From Ascidia mentula (lineage: Eukaryota > Chordata > Ascidiacea > Phlebobranchia > Ascidiidae), in contig OX387205.1 in the NCBI GenBank assembly GCA_947561715.1, forward strand, positions 13,645,001 through 13,709,000: 64,000 nucleotides of DNA, written 5' to 3'. The position numbers were made by a program, and so were the translations under genes. The first letter of the stretch is position 1. Each line of letters opens with the position of its first letter. The notes beneath the pieces are model-generated. The model did no database searches. It had not been told where the DNA came from and worked only from the letters and a program-made list of their open reading frames with translations. This document shows, piece by piece, positions 22,101 to 35,200 of the stretch.

Positions 22101-25100
22101 AATTGAGACCACTTTACGCAGACTGCAAGTTGTTTGATGGAATAGAATGCACCGACTCCGTCAAGCTAAGGTTGGTATTTATGTAAAAATTTGCTGCAAA
22201 AAAAACAAGTAAATAAAATTAAATTATTGATTTGCCACAACACGCGTACAAATTTCTGTCAATTTTTCCCTAGGCCAAAGTAAAAACTTACAGTGTAACA
22301 TTGTAACATTATTATGGGTATCAACATTCTTTTTGGTTTTTTAGCGTTAGTTCTCATGGATTACACTTACTTCTAGCAAGCGGAGAAGATATTTTGTATA
22401 TTTCTAATCAAACGACCACCAACCTTAATTCTCTTCCGGAGAGTTGCAAAGCTCCAGCAAATAATCCAGTTTTTCATTTCGATCTCAACGAATGTTCTCC
22501 AACTAAAAAGGTGTCTGTTTAGATTTTACTAACAGGATTTTCGTTAACACATAGCGAACTAAATTACGGAAAATTGTAGAATTGATGTTTCTCTTTTAGA
22601 AAACAAGTGGCATGTTCAGATTGGTTTACAAAGTTCGCAACTTCAAGTACAACAGCCAAGCAGTAAGTAGGATGTCCTACCGACCTTACTGGGAGATATC
22701 TTGTGACTACAACGAGTCGGAAATGTTGAACAGAAATATTAAAGTGGACGCTGGATCTGTTTTAACTGAATTAGTGTAAGTGAGTGGGTTTTTACTCTCC
22801 AACCCCTACTTCTACATAACGCAGGCAAGCGGCCACAGAAATCACATTTGACATTGCTGTGACCTTGTGTTGTTTACGACTGTGTCAGCCTCTATTTTAG
22901 ATGGGATGAAAATTATACTGCTAGAAAAGGAGCCCAACAAAAAGTTACACGGTCCTCGGGTCTTTTAAATGTGAACCCTTCCTCTTATTCTCTGTTTCCA
23001 CTTTTTATTTCAATAAAACTTAACATTACAACTCTCTGTGCAGAAAGGAAAGCTTTGTCGCTTCACAACGTGGAATTGGAAACTTCACGATTAGCTTTGG
23101 GTTGTTTGGTGACGAGCAAATGCAAACACCTCTTACATCAGAATCGATCGTCAGTGTTCCCGAATACGTCTACGGAAAGCTAAACATTTCAGCTCACAAA
23201 GAGTTAGATCTCCAGGTAATTTATCGCATTTCATCACATTTTCTTTAGTTGAAAAATATGTGCATTGATTATTTCCGAACTATTTGGCCAAATTGCAGAT
23301 AAAAAGTTGCTGGGTTACAAACAGCAGCGGTGTTAAAAGTGAAGGCTACAGTCTCATTACAGAAAGGTAAGATTTCTTGAACTTTTCTGTAAAGCATGGA
23401 AAGTTTTTGGAAGGCATCTTTTACCTAGTGCACTACATTAGGTATATGGTATCTTGCAAAAACTTTACATAAAATCAAAAGGTGGGAATCACCCTGGAAC
23501 TGTAAGACAAACCCAAGCTGAAAACCATTAATTTGCGCTTGCTTATATTGTTCAAACTCACATCAAAAGCAAACACAAATCAGAAGTAATGCACTAATTT
23601 CACACACCGAATCTCGATTACAAAGCCTACATTAATATTTCAACCAAATCAACAGTAATATTTTATGCAATGGCATGACTGGCAGGATCGCCCCACTGCG
23701 CAGGTCCTTGCTTGGCGATCACATCTAACGTATCGCGATCATGAGGTATGGGCTAGGCAGCGATGTCTGGGCTGCCAAGCCTGCAAACCTCATGATCGCA
23801 ATCACGACATTGCATGAAATAGTACTGCGTTATCTGATGCCGTGGTAAAGATCCCTTACGTATATGTGAAGGTTGCCAGGCAAGTTGTTTGCTTACGCAC
23901 CAGTGTACCTTGGCCACAATATACCCCTTGAAACCACTGAGCTAGCTCACCCGTAGCTCAGTTGGTAGAGCGTTGGGCCTGGTTAACCCAGGTTCGTGGG
24001 TTCAAACCTCACCAGGAGCTTCATTTTTTACATCTTGCTTCGGCTTGTCAGGAAAAAATGGCTGATCCAGCCAAGCTTGACCGCATAAACCAAATCAAAG
24101 TTTTTTTGCGAATTTGCCCAAACTTACGAGATTGACAGGTGAGACACTTGCAGTCTCCTGTTTATACTTTTTCTTACCTTGAACAACAGTCAAATCTACC
24201 CTTGTCCAACTGGAACTTATCTGATTGATGGATGACGTCATTTTTTGCCTCGTGGTCTGGACTGTAGTTCAGAAAGTGTAGCTTTTTGCCCCGAATACTT
24301 TATTTGTGTCCAGTGAATAATTAATAGTTGTGACCAATGCACGAATTTCTTACCGAAAGTTTTGGCTTTCAGTAAAAGTATTTAAATTTAAGTTTGTTTC
24401 CTTACGTTTAGTTGCAAAGTTGTGCGCGAGGCAGAGGCGGAAGATGCAATCGTGATAATGAGGAATTACCAGCCGACTTTCGCAACCTTTAAATTTCGCT
24501 CATTCGTGTGGGTGAATAAGGATGTAAACCAACATTCCCTGTACGCTCACTGCTACTTGCAACTCTGTGACAATATTAATAATGATTGTCAAAAACCGGT
24601 AAGATTTGAAATTAGCTTCTCTTAGTATTAAATGACATTAGATGAAGTCCCGATAAAATTGTTGTTTAGAATTGCATAAAAAAACGTCAACGGAGATCCA
24701 CGCGAGTAAGCCTAAATGAAGTTATCTCTGTTGGGCCTTTCCATGTTTCCACCCAAGACTTGTGTGAAAAGGTAGAAAAAAATCTTTTTGACATGAATTT
24801 AACAATTTGAACCAGTGGTTTTCAAACTTTGCTGCGCTCTGAAGAAAATGATGCAAACAAACAGTCAACGTTCTCCGACTGAAAATTATGAACATAGAAA
24901 TCACTCGTTGTCGTTGTGATTAATTTATCGTTGTTTTTTCGCAAATGCGACGAATATTTCCAAGTGCGTCACCCGCGAATAATATTGAGAAGCTCTGGTT
25001 TAAACGTTTACATACTGCTAAGTGGTCCTGATTCCACCCTTGTTATGCTTAATGAAAGATATCTGACTCTATATCTCGTTTCCTTCTTAAAAACGTATTT

Positions 25101-26082
25101 GTTTTGTTCAGAACAATGGGGAATGCTCAGATTTTTGCAACGTCATGAACGGGAAAGTCCATTGCTTTTGCTTCGAAGGTCGCTACCTTGGCAAAAACAA
25201 GAAAACATGCATTGGTAATTATGCTGCACTGTCAAATCGAGTCGTATAGTAACTTTGAAATTGTTTGTGGTTTCACAAAAGATGCGTCCTTGAGTCATTA
25301 TAATAATATTCTTGGGTTACCATGGTAACATAATCCCTCACAGGCTTGTATCAGCTTTTTTATATACTCATGGAACCGGATAGCTATGACGAAAATGAAA
25401 GACACTTTTCACTATTGACATACGCGCTTGTATCGCGGAGACGATTTTGCACACCATAATATTATTTGCAACATTTTTTAAAGCAACGTCACAATTTATT
25501 TAAGAACAGAACTGACTATGATTTCTGTGAGTTTGCTTGGTGCATTCATGCGTGAAAACTTGTCTCATGTTTGGGTTGTGCGAGCTTGTAATGTTGTGAA
25601 AGTGTTCATCCATTGTAATCTGGTTAATCTTACGCTATTTTAATGCCTTCTTGGCTGTAATAAGTTTATTCTATTTGAACAAGGTGGATCCGTGTAGGCA
25701 TTTAGTTTTGAATCGTGTCTGTTCTAGTTTATTCATCTGTTTGCTGTAAAACTGTTCACCAACTGCAAATTGGAATAAAAGGTTGTAGAATTGCATGCAT
25801 ACAAAACGTACACGGCAATTAAGGATCTGTATCCTACAATTTATTTGTGTTGTTGTTATTTTCACCACGGCGAGCATAACAATGTCGCCAGTGCGGAGTA
25901 AATTCTTATAATACAAAACACATTTAACTTTACATGCAGATGTAGAAGAAGCGTTGCAAAGCGAAGGTTTCCAGAGTTTGGAAGGTGTTTACATTGCAGT
26001 TGGATTCATCGTTCTTCTACTCATTGTTGTGTTGGGATTCACCGTTAGATATTTGAGACGTCGTTTCAACAAGAACGAATAA
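19197..26082 (+). CDS. Receptor gene B: CUB-CUB-ZP-EGF-TM, intact, 628 residues
   Basis: Exons: 19197-19257, 19377-19540, 20137-20293, 20601-20791, 21728-21875, 22122-22170, 22345-22510, 22600-22775, 23044-23215, 23299-23366, 24412-24598, 24670-24771, 25112-25214, 25940-26082. Phases agree at every junction and the total is 1887 bases. Signal peptide 1-21. CUB1 22-127 (SVYQGSNKNG then LLGTFVG, typical CUB). CUB-like 2 128-240. ZP about 241-547, with YWEISCDYN in ZP-N and SCWVTNSS plus LYAHCYLQLCD in ZP-C. Furin-type site RQRR/S at 519-523. EGF 548-581 with six Cys. TM about 598-618, then a short basic tail RRRFNKNE. A type I membrane or shed ZP protein, probably surface or egg-coat. Exon structure argues for a functional gene; ligand unknown. 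Confidence 0.87.
19597..19840 (+). mobile_element. Composite tRNA-headed SINE in gene B intron 2
   Basis: Orthologous to the gene A insertion. tRNA-like head 19705-19777, with B box GAGTTCAAACCTC. It lacks the three extra anticodon-stem bases seen in A. Confidence 0.7.
23735..23799. repeat. 65-nt stem-loop in gene B intron 10
   Basis: Same hairpin as at 14753-14817, with arms perfectly complementary. Confidence 0.65.
23836..24085 (+). mobile_element. Composite tRNA-headed SINE in gene B intron 10
   Basis: Second copy of the same SINE family within the unit. tRNA-like head 23945-24020, starting GCTCACCCG with two extra bases in the acceptor arm and an anticodon loop of CTGGTTA. In gene A this copy has been removed by a deletion near 14927. 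Confidence 0.7.
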
Positions 26083-27932
26083 TATGCTCACTATAACATC
26101 CAAAAATACTAACTGCATGTTTGCTTGAAACTTTAACAAAGTCACAGTGGTCCTATTTGTACATAAAAATACCCGTTACCCTTTTGTTGATTTCAATCTG
26201 GGATCGGCCACATGCAGTCCGCGACAACATCCGGCCAGCCTAGCAAAATCAACCCGCAGCCACTTTACAAATTGTTGTAGGCTGGCTCGCCCAGTGCTAA
26301 GTTAGGTTACCGTTCAAAATTAAGAAACTTGTGTACAATGCCCTTAATTCGCATAGAAACAACATTGAAGTGGAGGGAATGGAATAATTGGTGGGAAATG
26401 TTTGCCGACCTCAGATTGAAATCCACTGTAAACTTAATTTGTTCTGGTTACGGACATAAAGGTGCAAATATTGATTGTGTATGCGGAAATAGTGGCGGAA
26501 CACTTAAAGCGAACTGAATTATGCGACTCCACTTATAACTATCATTTATAACTAAACCTTCCATTTATAACTAACAAAAATTTCCGTGCATATCATGTAA
26601 GCTATAAAAACGAAATAAAAAATGCAGCAACATATTCATCCATACTGTACTGGTATTATATTTAACTGCAGTGGAAATCAAACACAGAGTATGGCAATCA
26701 TTGTTAGCATTAACGTTAACTCTGGATGGTCTATGATTTTGCCTTCTTTGGTAATTGCCTGGAGTTTTATTTTTCCACTCTGTAGCTGCTACTATTTGTA
26801 GATTATAGAGTATAATTTGTCTGTAAGAGGTTTTGTAGTTGTTTGGTGTTCGTCAACCACACAATGTGTTTATTAATAATTCTACATTTCAACATTACAA
26901 GCTTTAAAACCTTTGCCTTTATGGATAATTTTTCCAAACAACAAACGGGGAAGGAATTTTTCGACAAAAACAGAACGAAATCAATTTAAAAATTGACATC
27001 AAATTTTGCAAATCATTGAAAAGCTGCGTTAGCGTCGATGTATTCTAGAAACGAGGCTGCGGAAAAGCTAAATTGCTTGAGGCTACTCTTCAGGCGATTT
27101 TGTGTCTGTGTTTACGATGTTGAATTGCTGCAAACTCAGCAAGAATTTCCATCGTTGTTGGTCTGTGTAATGACGTCACACCACCAATAAAAAGGTTTCA
27201 TTAATTAACAAAAAAATAACAAACTGTTTTTTTTTTAATTCAACAGCTGAATACTTATGCAAGTGCGTAAATTTAGATACCCAACAAGTCTTCAACCACT
27301 ATTTTACAAAGGGAATAATTTTTAATCCTTTGGCCAAGGTTCAAACCCTAAAAAAAACCTTACAGTTTTTCCATGGAATGAGTGTTTAGCGTTTTCAAAT
27401 AGTTTAAGTTAAAATTAAGCCCTGCAAAAGCTGCAAGAAGCCTAGCAATGACTAAGAAATGTGGTCTGACCTGAAACTTGTTTTTCTACATTTTTGTAGC
27501 TGTGACGCCAAGTTCTGTGTGTCTGAGTTTTTCAGCTCACTTCAGAAGCTGTTTCAAGCTGCAGGTCGTGGTTGCATAAAAGCTGTTTTGCAACAAAGCA
27601 ATGTCTAAAACTTTATGTGTTATTCGCATAGATATGAGCTGCATGTTAACATTTCTTGCCAAGGATGAAGGTTGATAGTAGATTGTGAGGCGCAGAAAGC
27701 AGATATTTGTTTGCAGAAAAGACCAAGTTTAAATCGGTTTGTTCTGTTTAATTCGAAGCAAAATTGTTGCTACAATGAAGTGGTTCAACAACATAGATCA
27801 ATTTGTCGGTTTGATCTGCAAATTAAAACAAGATAACTTTAGCCTTCGGAACACGATATTTGTTAAAAAAGAGCACCAAAATATCAACGCGTCGTTGCCA
27901 AGGACAACGTAACGAATACTGCCCTCTTGCGC
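26083..27932 (+). other. Gene B 3' UTR, intergenic region and start of gene C 5' flank
   Basis: Contains AATAAA at 26614-26619 and the TGACGTCA palindrome at 27171-27178. It is otherwise the shared unit flank, with no gene seen. Confidence 0.65.
26614..26619 (+). terminator. Polyadenylation signal AATAAA, gene B
   Basis: Same conserved AATAAA context as after gene A, 532 bases past the stop codon. Confidence 0.6.
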
Positions 27933-28687
27933 ATTTTGCGCATTTTCTTACACAATCAGGCGCATAAAATCAAAGAGAAAAACAAACGTCATACCTTATT
28001 ATTGTTCGAAATGTTTGTTTCGAGCTTTGTCCTTGATGGAGAACATCGAGAAATGTCTGAAAAACTTGTTTGACATGGTTAAAAATCAAAAGGTTTAAAT
28101 GTCCGTTCAAATATCACGTCGGGGTCACCAAATTTATGTAGGGCGTTATTTAAAACGTCTACACAAAATACTAACACTGCCGTATATCTGACTCCTGATA
28201 AAAAGGCTACTATCTAACCCAAAGTTAATCTGTCGGTTTAATGCATAAATAACAGTCGCACGAATATTACAATAAAACGTTACAAACCACGCGTACTAAA
28301 ATGTATGTCTGTTTGGCTTGAAAATTATCGACTTAATGTCTTGTCTTCAATGACTCTATGCGACTCTCCGTGACTCTATATTTCTCTATGTGACTCTTTA
28401 TATCTCTCTCCCCCTATTACCCAAAAAATGTGTGGCTTATATAGAAAATGCATACAGGGTCGTTTGGGTTCGGACTGATACGTGACTCATTTAAAAAGAC
28501 AGCTGTGTTGATGGAAGGGTCACGTAATTTGAATAGCCGGATATTTAGCTGTCTTCCGTGCATACAATAAACATCGCGTTATCCGCCGTATGTTGAAATG
28601 GGTTCGTGGCGTATTACTCGACGTTAATAAAAATACAGATGCCACGTAAACATAACATAACATACGAGAAATGTGACGTCAGATACA
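27933..28687 (-). mobile_element. Fossil Ty3/gypsy LTR retrotransposon fragment (tRNA-Trp primed, CsRn1-like)
   Basis: A 755-bp insertion in the gene C flank that A, B, D and F lack. Read on the minus strand it has one LTR of about 551 bp (28687-28137, TGTA...TACA ends). Six bases on is a primer-binding site (28130-28113) complementary to the 3' end of tRNA-Trp, then about 180 bases of leader. No coding region or second LTR remains, so it is a broken remnant. Tryptophan-tRNA priming is typical of the CsRn1 clade. Being private to one array copy, it is younger than the array duplication. Confidence 0.68.
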
Positions 28688-29155
28688 CGCCATAACGTGG
28701 TGTTTTTACACCAAAGCGAGATTTGTAATTGAGTCAATAAAGTAAGTGATGCAGGGGCATGGCGAAGGTTGGTTACAGGTTGGTCATAAAAATTTAAGAA
28801 AAACCAAACACAGATGTTTTTAAATTGGCCAATGCACAACCATAGGACAACCAGTTAAAAATGTTCGCATATTTTTATCCCTAAATGCATGGAAATATAT
28901 TTTATTTCACAGGAAATATTAAACAGATATTTAAATCGGATTTGTGTGTTTTTTGTCTGTTTGCACCATAAGATTGCGCATCATTTTTTTTTTAATCACC
29001 AATTGCATTGCCGACAAGTCTCTGGTTTAGAATGTGTCGGCTATGTATATAAGTTGCACTTTTTGAAACAGAAATTTTATTGTTTTGTTAAACTTCACTT
29101 TGTCCAGGCATGAATTGAAAGTTTTACAGATCGGCCAATTCCATCCTGTCACAGC
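28688..29155 (+). other. Gene C proximal 5' flank
   Basis: Resumes the unit flank directly after the LTR fossil, leading to the TATA box at 29156. No other feature is seen. Confidence 0.55.
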
Positions 29156-29163
29156 TATAAATA
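29156..29163 (+). promoter_or_regulatory. TATA box of gene C
   Basis: TATAAATA, 63 bases before the start codon, with the CCAAT-like motif just upstream. Confidence 0.55.
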
Positions 29164-29225
29164 ATATTAATTGTAAAACATCAAGTTGTGTTTCTCCTGC
29201 TTTAACGAAAGACTCTTGTAAAGAA

Positions 29226-32200
29226 ATGCGAAACCCCAAGATGCAAATCGTCCTTCTACTCTGTATGTGGCTTCAAGTTTTGCCAGGTGACTACATAGAT
29301 ACCGAGTAATGAACTGACATAATTTGTGTGCGTTGGATGAACCCAACTTCACTGAAATAATATTTCATGAACATTCACAGACTTCGTTTGTCGTATTTTG
29401 TTCAGGTGGAGGATCGTCCACGTGTCGACCTTCGGCTTATAGAGGAACCAGAAACTATGTCCAAATTCCCTTCTCATGTGAAAGTTATATATGGGCGTTG
29501 AGTACTGGAAGTTCTGGAACTGCTGCAATACACTTGTATTTCCACACACTTGGCAACAACATTTGTTCGGTAAAAATGTCTTACTTCTTTTGTTGACACC
29601 ATTGACAATTTTGCGTTGTCAACGCTGATTACGGTGGTGCGAAATCCCCTACATATATGTGGAGGTCACATGGCAAGTTGTGCGCTTGCGCACCATTGTA
29701 CCTTGACCACATATACCCCGTGAAACCGCCGAGCTCCTGAAGCTCAGTTGGTAGAGCGTTGGGCCTGGTTAGCCCAGGGTCGTAAATTCAAACCTCACCG
29801 GGAGATTAATTTTCAGATCTCGCTCCGATTTGTTGGGAAAATGGCTGATCCAGCAAGGCGGTTGTTCTTTTGCAACAATAATGATTTTCGTGCTCTATTA
29901 CTCTCATTGCAAACATTTAATTGGGAAAACATTCAACACAAAAAAAATCCACTTTGCAATTAATACTTCAATTTTCTTCTTGAAGGGATCACAACACTGC
30001 TGGCGAGTCACAAGTCGAACGTTTCTCAAGATGTTTCGCTTCACGCGAACTTTTTTATGTTCGATATGTTTCTGTGTTCATTTAATTATGTGATAGGTTT
30101 ACCAAGGAAGCAACAAAAACGGAGTCTTGCTGGGGACTTTCGTTGGTAATGGAAGTGCGACAGGAATTGTGAAATCAAATACCGGTTCCTTGTATTTGAG
30201 TTGCCCCACGTTACGGGCCAACTATCCTGCCTTCGCGTTTATAAAAGGTAAATTATTCTGTCCACTGGTTTCTGTGTAAATTTCATTTTACTGATGAACT
30301 AAAATCACTCGTTATGACGAAACAAACATTTTTGTTTGACAATTAGGCGGTTTTAGTTTATCAAGACGAGTGATATTTCAAGCAGATTTTCTCTGTCGGT
30401 GTATACTTAGCTTGCATGGTTTACACTGACTTTGTAATTTAACTGTTAATAAAGCTACCGCACAGGGATTTTCCACCGTGCATTGTGAAACCTATTTAAA
30501 AACACGCCAAGAATTGCTGCTGATTGACGACGAACGTCACTACATGTTCTTTAGTCACCGAGGAAGCCTCGTGCAACTTGGAGTTGAACGTGGAAGATCT
30601 TCCAACAACTCTCGTTCTCCCGACAAGTAATGGAAAGTTATTGGGAAAGCTTGCTTGTAATTACACGGTGTCAAGTCCATTGAGGTGCAACTTTACAGTT
30701 ACCGTGTCGTCAGGACTAACGGCTAACATAGCAGACAACATATTCGTAAGTTCATACGAATAGTTCCAACAAATTTTGATATAAAAACTCCTAAATTAGC
30801 ATTCAAAAAAACTGAAATAACAAACTACAAAATAACATTGAAATTACCTGATCATGTCAATGTTGCATTTAAAATAACTCCGCAGGCTGTATTTTGACTT
30901 TTCAATGTATTTGGATTTGGTCTAGAATTAATTTCACTTTCTCAAGCAAATTAATAAATAATAATGAATACAAAAATTACCATTGGGAGTGGTTGAGGCA
31001 AATATAGAGGATTTCAAGTCACGGGCTTAGATGCAAAGTAGTTTCCATATGTAGGAGCACGCAAAGGATAGGAGACATACGCACTTAATGTGATTGGTTA
31101 CAAATGTAATGTTTATCAGATAATTAATTCCATTTCGTTACAGCGAAGTTCAACATAAGTAACAATAAAGTGTAAATTAAACCTGCCGATAAGTTTCACG
31201 TGTCCTTTCATCGCAATTAAAGAATAACTAAAATAATTACAACGACTCTTTCAACATATGCTGAATTCTAAAATAATGTGGACCAAAGAGAGGCTTTGCC
31301 TATTTAAGGAAATATATAATACATCGCACAAGTCGTTTAAAGCGAAGTTTGCATGAAAATTACCACAAGTTGTGACTTAAAAACTCAATAGCCTTCAACA
31401 TTACCTAATGCCTGATTTTGTTAAACTTGCATTTGAATTCCCACATCAGGTTGTATCTTGACTTTTCAAAGTATTTGGATTTGGACTGAAAATGAAATCA
31501 CTTTCTTGAAAAAAAATACAGCAAAGAATAATGAATGCAAAAAATTACAACAACAGTGTAAAAAAAGAAAACATGATTATTTAAGGGAAAATTATTCGTG
31601 TAGAAAGTCGTTCGAGCGAAGTTAAGTAATTTAAATCACGAAACGTTTGTGTTTTGCTTTCTTTAGGAATTATTATAGCGACCGTTTAAAGAAGAAATTT
31701 CCTTTAGATTTTATCAGACGATCTTTCCCATCCAGGAATCAGAATAAATTCCACTCAAAGAGATGAAATAGTCACAACGGTTCAAGCCCGAAGAGTCAAC
31801 GTTCAAATATTTACTTATTATGCTTCATCACCTTCTCCAACCATTCACATCGATTCAGGTTTAATACATAATTTTTGTATTAACAAATTACCGCAATATT
31901 TCAAACCATGGAAAACAAAAAAATTGAAGGTTGTTACAAAACAAGCATTCACTCACAAACTAAACAAACTACTTGATCTTAATCCCTCTCATAGAATGGG
32001 TACTTGTAGATAAACTTTCACAAGAAATTTCGAATCAAAATCAATGCTGCAACCATTAGGCTATTTTATATAGTGGTGCAAGTAAGCTGAAATTGCTGTT
32101 TCTGTAAGATTACGACGGCTGGTGTGTTCCAAATAGTTACAAGAAATTAAATTCAGTAAATTTTTTACTTATTTTAAACATCTCGGCTAGTCGATGCAAA

Positions 32201-35200
32201 AGCGAAAGTTTATGTCTTTGTGAAAATTTGATCATTTCGGTTCGAATTTTCTATCACCACTGCTGTATTTTGATGTAAAGATTTAACTTACATGCAAAGT
32301 AGAAAGTTACGCAAAAAAATATCTCTTTCTGATTAAGACCCAAATTGCAAGTTGTTTGATGGAATGGAATGCACCGATTCCGTCAAGTTAAAGTGAGTAT
32401 TTATAAAAAAAATTGCTGCAAAAACCCAAAAAACTTATCAAAATATTTTTTTGAATCAGAATACTTATTTGCCAAAAACACTTTTGTGTAAATTTTTTGG
32501 TGGCCAAACTAAACGCAGCAGTGTAACCACATTGTATCAATATATTGGGTAACAACATTCTACTTGTTAATTTGAAAACAAAAATGCCTTTTAGCGTCAG
32601 TTCAAGTGGATTAAACTTACTTCGAGCAAACGGAGAAGATATTTTGTATATTTCTAATCAAACGACCACCAACCTTAATTCTCTCCCGGAGAGTTGCAAA
32701 GCTCCAGCAAATAATCCAGTTTTTCAATTCGATCTCAGCGAATGTTCTCCAACTAAAAAGGTTTCAGTTCAATTCGTTGTTTTAGAGTTTGTTGCCAATA
32801 TTCGTTCTGTCTGTCACTTAGTCTACCACTTATCACAAAAACAAATTGTTGTTAGTAAATTATGGCTGCTAATAATATTTATTTACTGAAATATTCAACA
32901 AACCAGTGTGACATGGACTCTGCTTCTGACAGACTAAACATTGACCAAAGAATAGGAAGCAAACACATACCAATTGTACTTAAATTAAAACCAAAGTTTT
33001 AAACGCTATTGGGTTGTTTCGTTTAAGTGTAGGCTACGTGTGTCTGTATGCTGGTGTGGTTCCTGTTCTACTTGCGTCAACGAGAAAGGGGTGTTTCTTT
33101 TAAAATCCACTGAATCAGATTATTTGTTTCTTTCCTTTCAGAAAACAAGCGGCATGTTCAGATTGGTTTACAAAGTTCGCAACTTCAAGTACAACAGCCA
33201 AGCAGTGAGTAGGATGTCCTACCGACCTTACTGGGAGATATCTTGTGACTACAACGAGTCGGAAATGTTGAACAGAAATATTAAAGTAGACGCTGGATCT
33301 GTTTTAACCAAATTAGTGTAAGTGAGTGGGTTTTTACTCTCCAACCCCTATTTCTACATAACGCAGGCAAGCGGCCACAGAAATCACATTTGACATTGCT
33401 GTGACCTTGTGTTGTTTACGACTGAGTCAGTCTCTATTTTAAATGGGATGAAAATTATACTGCTAGAAAAGGAGCTCAACAAAAAGTTACACGGTCCTCG
33501 GGTCTTTTAAATGTGAACCCTTCCTCTTGTTCTCTGTTTCCACTTTTTATTTCAATAAAAGTTAACATTACAACTCTCTGTGCAGAAAGGAAAGCTTTGT
33601 CGCTTCACAAAGTGCACTTGGAAACTTCACGATTAGCTTTGGGTTGTTTGGTGACGAGCAAATGCAAACACCTCTTACATCAGAATCGATCGTCAGTGTT
33701 CCCGAATACGTCTACGGAAAGCTGAATATATCAGCTCACAAAGAGTTAGATCTCCAGGTAATTTATCGCATTTCATCACATTTTCTTTAGTTGAAAAATA
33801 TCTGCATTGATTATTTCCGAACTATTTGGCCAAATTGCAGATAAAAAGTTGCTGGGTCACAAACAGCAGCGGTGTTAAAAGTGAAGGCTACAGTCTCATT
33901 ACAGAAAGGTAAGATTTCTTGGAATTTTCTGTAAAGCATGGAAAGTTTTTGCAAGGTATCTTTTACCTAGTGTACTACATTAGGTATATGGTATCTTTCA
34001 AAAACTTCACATAAAATTAAAAGGTGGGAATCACCCTGGAACTGTAAGACAAACCCAAGCTGAAAACCATTAATTCGCGCTTGCTTATATTGTTCAAACT
34101 CACATCAAAAGCAAAAACAAATTATTAGTAATGCACTATTTTCACACACCGAATCTCGATTACAAATCCTACATTAATATTTCAACCAAATCAACAGTAA
34201 TATTTTATGCAATGGCATGACTGGCAGGATCGCCCCACTGCGCAGGTCCTTGCTTGGCGATCACATCTAACGTATCGCTATCGTGAGGTATGGGCTAGGC
34301 AGCGATGTCTGGGCTGCCAAGCCTGCAAACCTCATGATCGCAATCACGACATTGCATGAAATATTACTGCGTTATCTGATGCCGTGGTAAAGATATCTTA
34401 CGTATATGTGAAGGTTGCCAGGCAAGTTGTTTGCTTACGCACCAGTGTACCTTGGCCACAATAGACACCTTGAAGCCACTGAGCTATCTCACCCATAGCT
34501 CAGTTGGTAGAGCGTTGGGCCTGGTTAACCCAGGTTCGTGAGTTCAAACCTCACCGGGAGCTTCATTTTTCACATCTTGCTTCGGCTTGTCAGGAAAAAA
34601 TGACTGATCCAGCCAAGCTTGACCGCATCAACCAAATCAAAGTTTTTTTTGCAAATTTGCCCAAACTTAGGAGATTGACAGGTGAGACACTTGCAGTCTC
34701 CTGTTTATACTTTTTCTTACCTTGAACACCAGACAAATCTACCCTTTTCCAACTGGAACTTATCTGATTGATGGATGACGTCATTTTTTGCCTCGTGGTC
34801 TGGACTGTAGTTCAGAAAATGTCGCCTTTTGCCCCGGATACTTTATATGTGTCCAGTGAATAATTAATAGTTGTGACCAATGCACGAATTTCTTACCGAA
34901 AGTTTTGGCTTTCAGTAAAAGTATTTAAATTTCAGTTTGTTTCCTTACGTTTAGTTGCAAAGTTGTGCGCGAGGCAGAGGCGGAAGATGCAATCGTGATA
35001 ATGAGGAATTACCAGCCGACTTTCGCAACCTTTAAATTTCGCTCATTCGTGTGGGTGAATAAGGATGTAAACCAACATTCCCTGTACGCTCACTGCTACT
35101 TGCAACTCTGTGACAATATTAATAATGATTGTCAAAAACCGGTAAGATTTGAAATTAGCTTCTCTCAGTATTAAATGACATTAGGTGAAGTCCTGGTAAA

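Noticed and set aside
34504-34725. Open frames beginning MVERWAW near the SINEs, also at 29748 and 53590
   Set aside because: These are translations of the tRNA-like SINE head and its tail, not genes.
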